Source: JAIEPM01 sp964546815 (GTDB lineage: Bacteria; Cyanobacteriota; Vampirovibrionia; Obscuribacterales; Obscuribacteraceae). From it: 64,000 nucleotides of DNA. Both the position numbers and the translations under genes were made by a program. The stretch is taken from the NCBI GenBank assembly GCA_964546815.1, contig CAZJLR010000012.1, positions 66,889-130,888 of the forward strand, written 5' to 3'. The notes below the pieces were generated by a model. That model searched no databases. It was not told where the DNA came from and was given only the letters and a program-made list of their open reading frames with translations. The first letter of the stretch is position 1. Every line of letters starts with the position of its first letter. Positions 63,201 through 64,000 of this stretch are shown here, piece after piece.

Positions 63201-63477
63201 AGTTTCTGAAGGTCGCCCAAATCTTGTAGATAGAATCAAAAATCACGACATAAACCTCGTGATCAATATTCCATCTGGACGTTCTGCACATAGAGATGAC
63301 CAGCTAATCAGGCGTGCTGCGATCAATTACAACATTCCTGTTGTTACAACATTGTCCGGTGCCAAAGCGACCGCTGCTGCCATTGCGGCATTGCAGCAAG
63401 GTCATTTGGGCGTGCAGAGTTTGCAGGAATATCATCAGAAAATTGCTTATTGGGAAAGCACCACAAAAGTGCGTTGA
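60208..63477 (+). CDS. carB: Carbamoyl-phosphate synthase large subunit
   Basis: A 1089-residue protein with the full CarB order: first ATP-grasp half (LVLGAGPITIGQACEFDYSG, residues 11-30), allosteric/oligomerisation region, second half (IILGGGPNRIGQGIEFDY, about 566-583), and a C-terminal methylglyoxal-synthase-like allosteric domain (about 945-1075). It makes carbamoyl phosphate from bicarbonate, ammonia and two ATP for pyrimidine and arginine synthesis, together with the CarA glutaminase. carA is not in the window. GGGAAGAGA lies about 7 bases before the ATG. Length is typical. Confidence 0.98.
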   Translation: MPKRTDIKKILVLGAGPITIGQACEFDYSGTQACKALKEEGYEVVLINSNPASIMTDPQVADRTYLEPVTAEFAREVIIRERPDALLPTMGGQTALNVAVELHSKGVLDEFDVELIGAKVEAIKLGEDRELFKQLMLDIGLFVPKSGIARKITEVRDIANEIGFPIIIRPAFTLGGTGGGIAYNQEELEPIALEGLNASPVHEILLEQSVLGWKEFELEVVRDNLDNVVIICSIENLDPMGIHTGDSITVAPTQTLSDKEFQALRDAAIKVIRAVGVDTGGSNIQFGVSPVDGKIVVIEMNPRVSRSSALASKATGYPIAKIAAKLAVGMTLDEIPNDITKDTPASFEPVIDYVVTKIPRFNFDKFRGSDNTLTTQMRSVGEVMAIGGSFQESMQKALRGLELGLPGFSAVPFRQKADHSEWRRRLAVASNHRITDIFGALDAGVLIDEVHELSSIDPWFLDNLLEIWQESKALSSAVQSIQDLQVEHLRRLKRMGFGDVQIARLISANGKNVVTEDEIFEMRKKNNMFPAFKTVDTCSAEFVAHTPYMYSTYEQESEVPPTDRKKIIILGGGPNRIGQGIEFDYCCVQAAIAIRELGYEAIMVNSNPETVSTDYDVSDRLYFEPLTLEDVSNINQIENAEGVIVQLGGQTPLKLSVGLEKRGVKVLGTSPDSIDLAEDRSRFGKVLAKLDLRQPKGGTATEAQEAIRVASAIGYPVLVRPSYVLGGRGMRIIFNQEELEQWLSTGLSVQPDHPVLIDQFLENAVEIDVDAVCDGKQTVIAGIMEHIEQAGIHSGDSTCVLPAQTIPLSIIEEIRQGTRALAEELKVIGLMNIQYALKDGLLYVLEVNPRASRTVPFVSKATGVPWAQVAAKVVLGKTLAELKISDRLLPPHISVKSVVIPFKKFPGSEISLGPEMRSTGEVMGIASQFGLAFAKAQIAAGHDLPVKGRVFLSVSDAYKREVVQVAQSLYQLGFEIVATRGTASTVLAGGIPATVVNKVSEGRPNLVDRIKNHDINLVINIPSGRSAHRDDQLIRRAAINYNIPVVTTLSGAKATAAAIAALQQGHLGVQSLQEYHQKIAYWESTTKVR

Positions 63478-63630
63478 TCAAAAAGCAGTCGGTTGAAAAA
63501 AAACTGTGGTCTTATACGTTTGGCAGAGGCAATTTTGCCAAGCGATTGCCAACTGTGATTAGTTACGATTAGGATACTCAATCCTCATCCACTTCTTGCT
63601 GTTTCAATCAAAGCCACTCCTATTCTTACG

Positions 63631-63720
63631 AACCTCTCCGATGTTCTCCGAATCTCTCCGAATCTCTCCGAATCTCTCTGCTCCTCTCCAATCCACTCCA
63701 ATCCTTGCTATTCTCTCCAA
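63631..63720. repeat. Decaying 10-bp tandem repeat
   Basis: The unit AATCTCTCCG and variants repeat with period 10 from about 63631 to 63720, best preserved in the central 40 bases. Confidence 0.75.
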
Positions 63721-63781
63721 TCCTATTTCACCGCGTTCTTTCCTTTTCGATCCGTTCTGTTTCAAGATAAATTGCTTATTC

Positions 63782-63818
63782 AAAAGAACGGGCGACGCCA
63801 TGCGTCGCCCGTTCTTTT
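63782..63818. terminator. 37-bp perfect palindrome, bidirectional terminator or REP-like element
   Basis: AAAAGAACGGGCGACGC, loop CAT, then the exact reverse complement ending in TTTT give a 17-bp stem with T-runs on both strands. It lies 305 bases after carB. Its GC core (63790-63810) is almost the same as the palindrome at 21295-21315. Confidence 0.7.
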
Positions 63819-64000
63819 CATCGCAACACTGGAAAACGCCGAGCCACGCATAGGGTGCGGTTGGCGAACTCACATAGCGCCGCCCGGACCTTAAGCTGCG
63901 GTGCTCGCTTAGACAGATTCGCTCTATAAAATTGCGGGCGACGCGTGGGATATTGCTGGCGAACTAAAATGGAGCCGAATCAAGTTCGATGATATGAGCT

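Larger units (their letters stand above)
63478..64000. other. Intergenic tail of the window with repeats, no gene seen
   Basis: About 520 bases after carB. Reading frames here (for example 63596-63853) follow the repeated ACTCC/TCTCC pattern and look spurious. The segment holds a decaying 10-bp tandem repeat and a long palindrome, and two similar GGCGAACT phrases near 63863 and 63959 that hint at a partial duplicated repeat. Confidence 0.45.

Noticed and set aside
63596..63853. Small gene after carB
   Set aside because: The reading frame follows the 10-bp repeat and ends inside the palindrome region; no ribosome binding site.
1..64000. tRNA, rRNA or mobile element
   Set aside because: No T-arm-like GGTTCGAATCC context outside coding sequence, no rRNA segment and no transposase or integrase motif was recognised by eye; small RNAs cannot be excluded.

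Overview
The window looks like chromosomal DNA of an uncultured or poorly described bacterium. The mixture of Ser/Thr kinases fused to TPR-like domains, TPR fusions on housekeeping enzymes, and many long signal-less proteins with polar heads and Gly/Ala-rich hydrophobic segments is most like non-photosynthetic relatives of Cyanobacteria (Vampirovibrionia/Melainabacteria, Obscuribacterales-like). That assignment is inference; no rRNA or marker tree is available here. TGA acts as a normal stop (for example at the ends of suhB and of the genes at 18523-19017 and 19085-20305). A 100-N scaffold gap at 18202-18301 shows this is a draft assembly. I saw no tRNA, rRNA, CRISPR array, transposase or phage gene.

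Layout. 1-5572: end of a TPR-like gene, a Ser/Thr kinase with C-terminal repeats, a Gly-zipper protein and a small helical protein. 5928-8165: a large-subunit catalase broken by one in-frame TGA. 8250-9054: a two-gene membrane operon (RDD protein plus a small protein). 9266-11441: an IscA/ErpA-type Fe-S carrier followed by a YgfZ-TPR fusion, a plausible Fe-S maintenance pair. 11587-14668: a repeat protein and two tandem paralogues of unknown function. 14785-16747: a 36-bp tandem repeat, a MoaC-MogA/MoaB fusion and an orphan PotC-type permease. 16864-18427: an acidic repeat protein containing the assembly gap. 18523-20305: a secreted and a membrane protein of unknown role. 20326-25281: plsC, ileS (with a terminator in its leader) and suhB. 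25297-30318: a second kinase, a polytopic membrane protein and a GT2 glycosyltransferase translationally coupled to it.

30448-42304 is the most unusual block: three giant proteins (1028, 992 and 1729 residues) in a row on the minus strand. Two are clear paralogues over about 900 residues and the third has the same architecture. Two of the genes have strong intrinsic terminators. 42787-48860 holds mutS2, a small regulator-like gene, a gamma-carbonic-anhydrase-like protein, a cytoplasmic-looking HtrA-type protease and a DprE1-like FAD oxidase.

48916-52644 encodes a head-to-tail duplicated histidine kinase. The first copy keeps the ATPase motifs but has lost the phospho-acceptor His. The second keeps the His but has lost the ATPase glycine boxes. 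52909-59956 contains a DUF1254/DUF1214 protein, a Kef-type antiporter, small membrane proteins, a putative Cys/His peptidase-like protein and a secreted alpha/beta hydrolase. 60208-63477 is carB. The last 520 bases carry no convincing gene but contain a decaying 10-bp tandem repeat and a long perfect palindrome related to one beside ileS.
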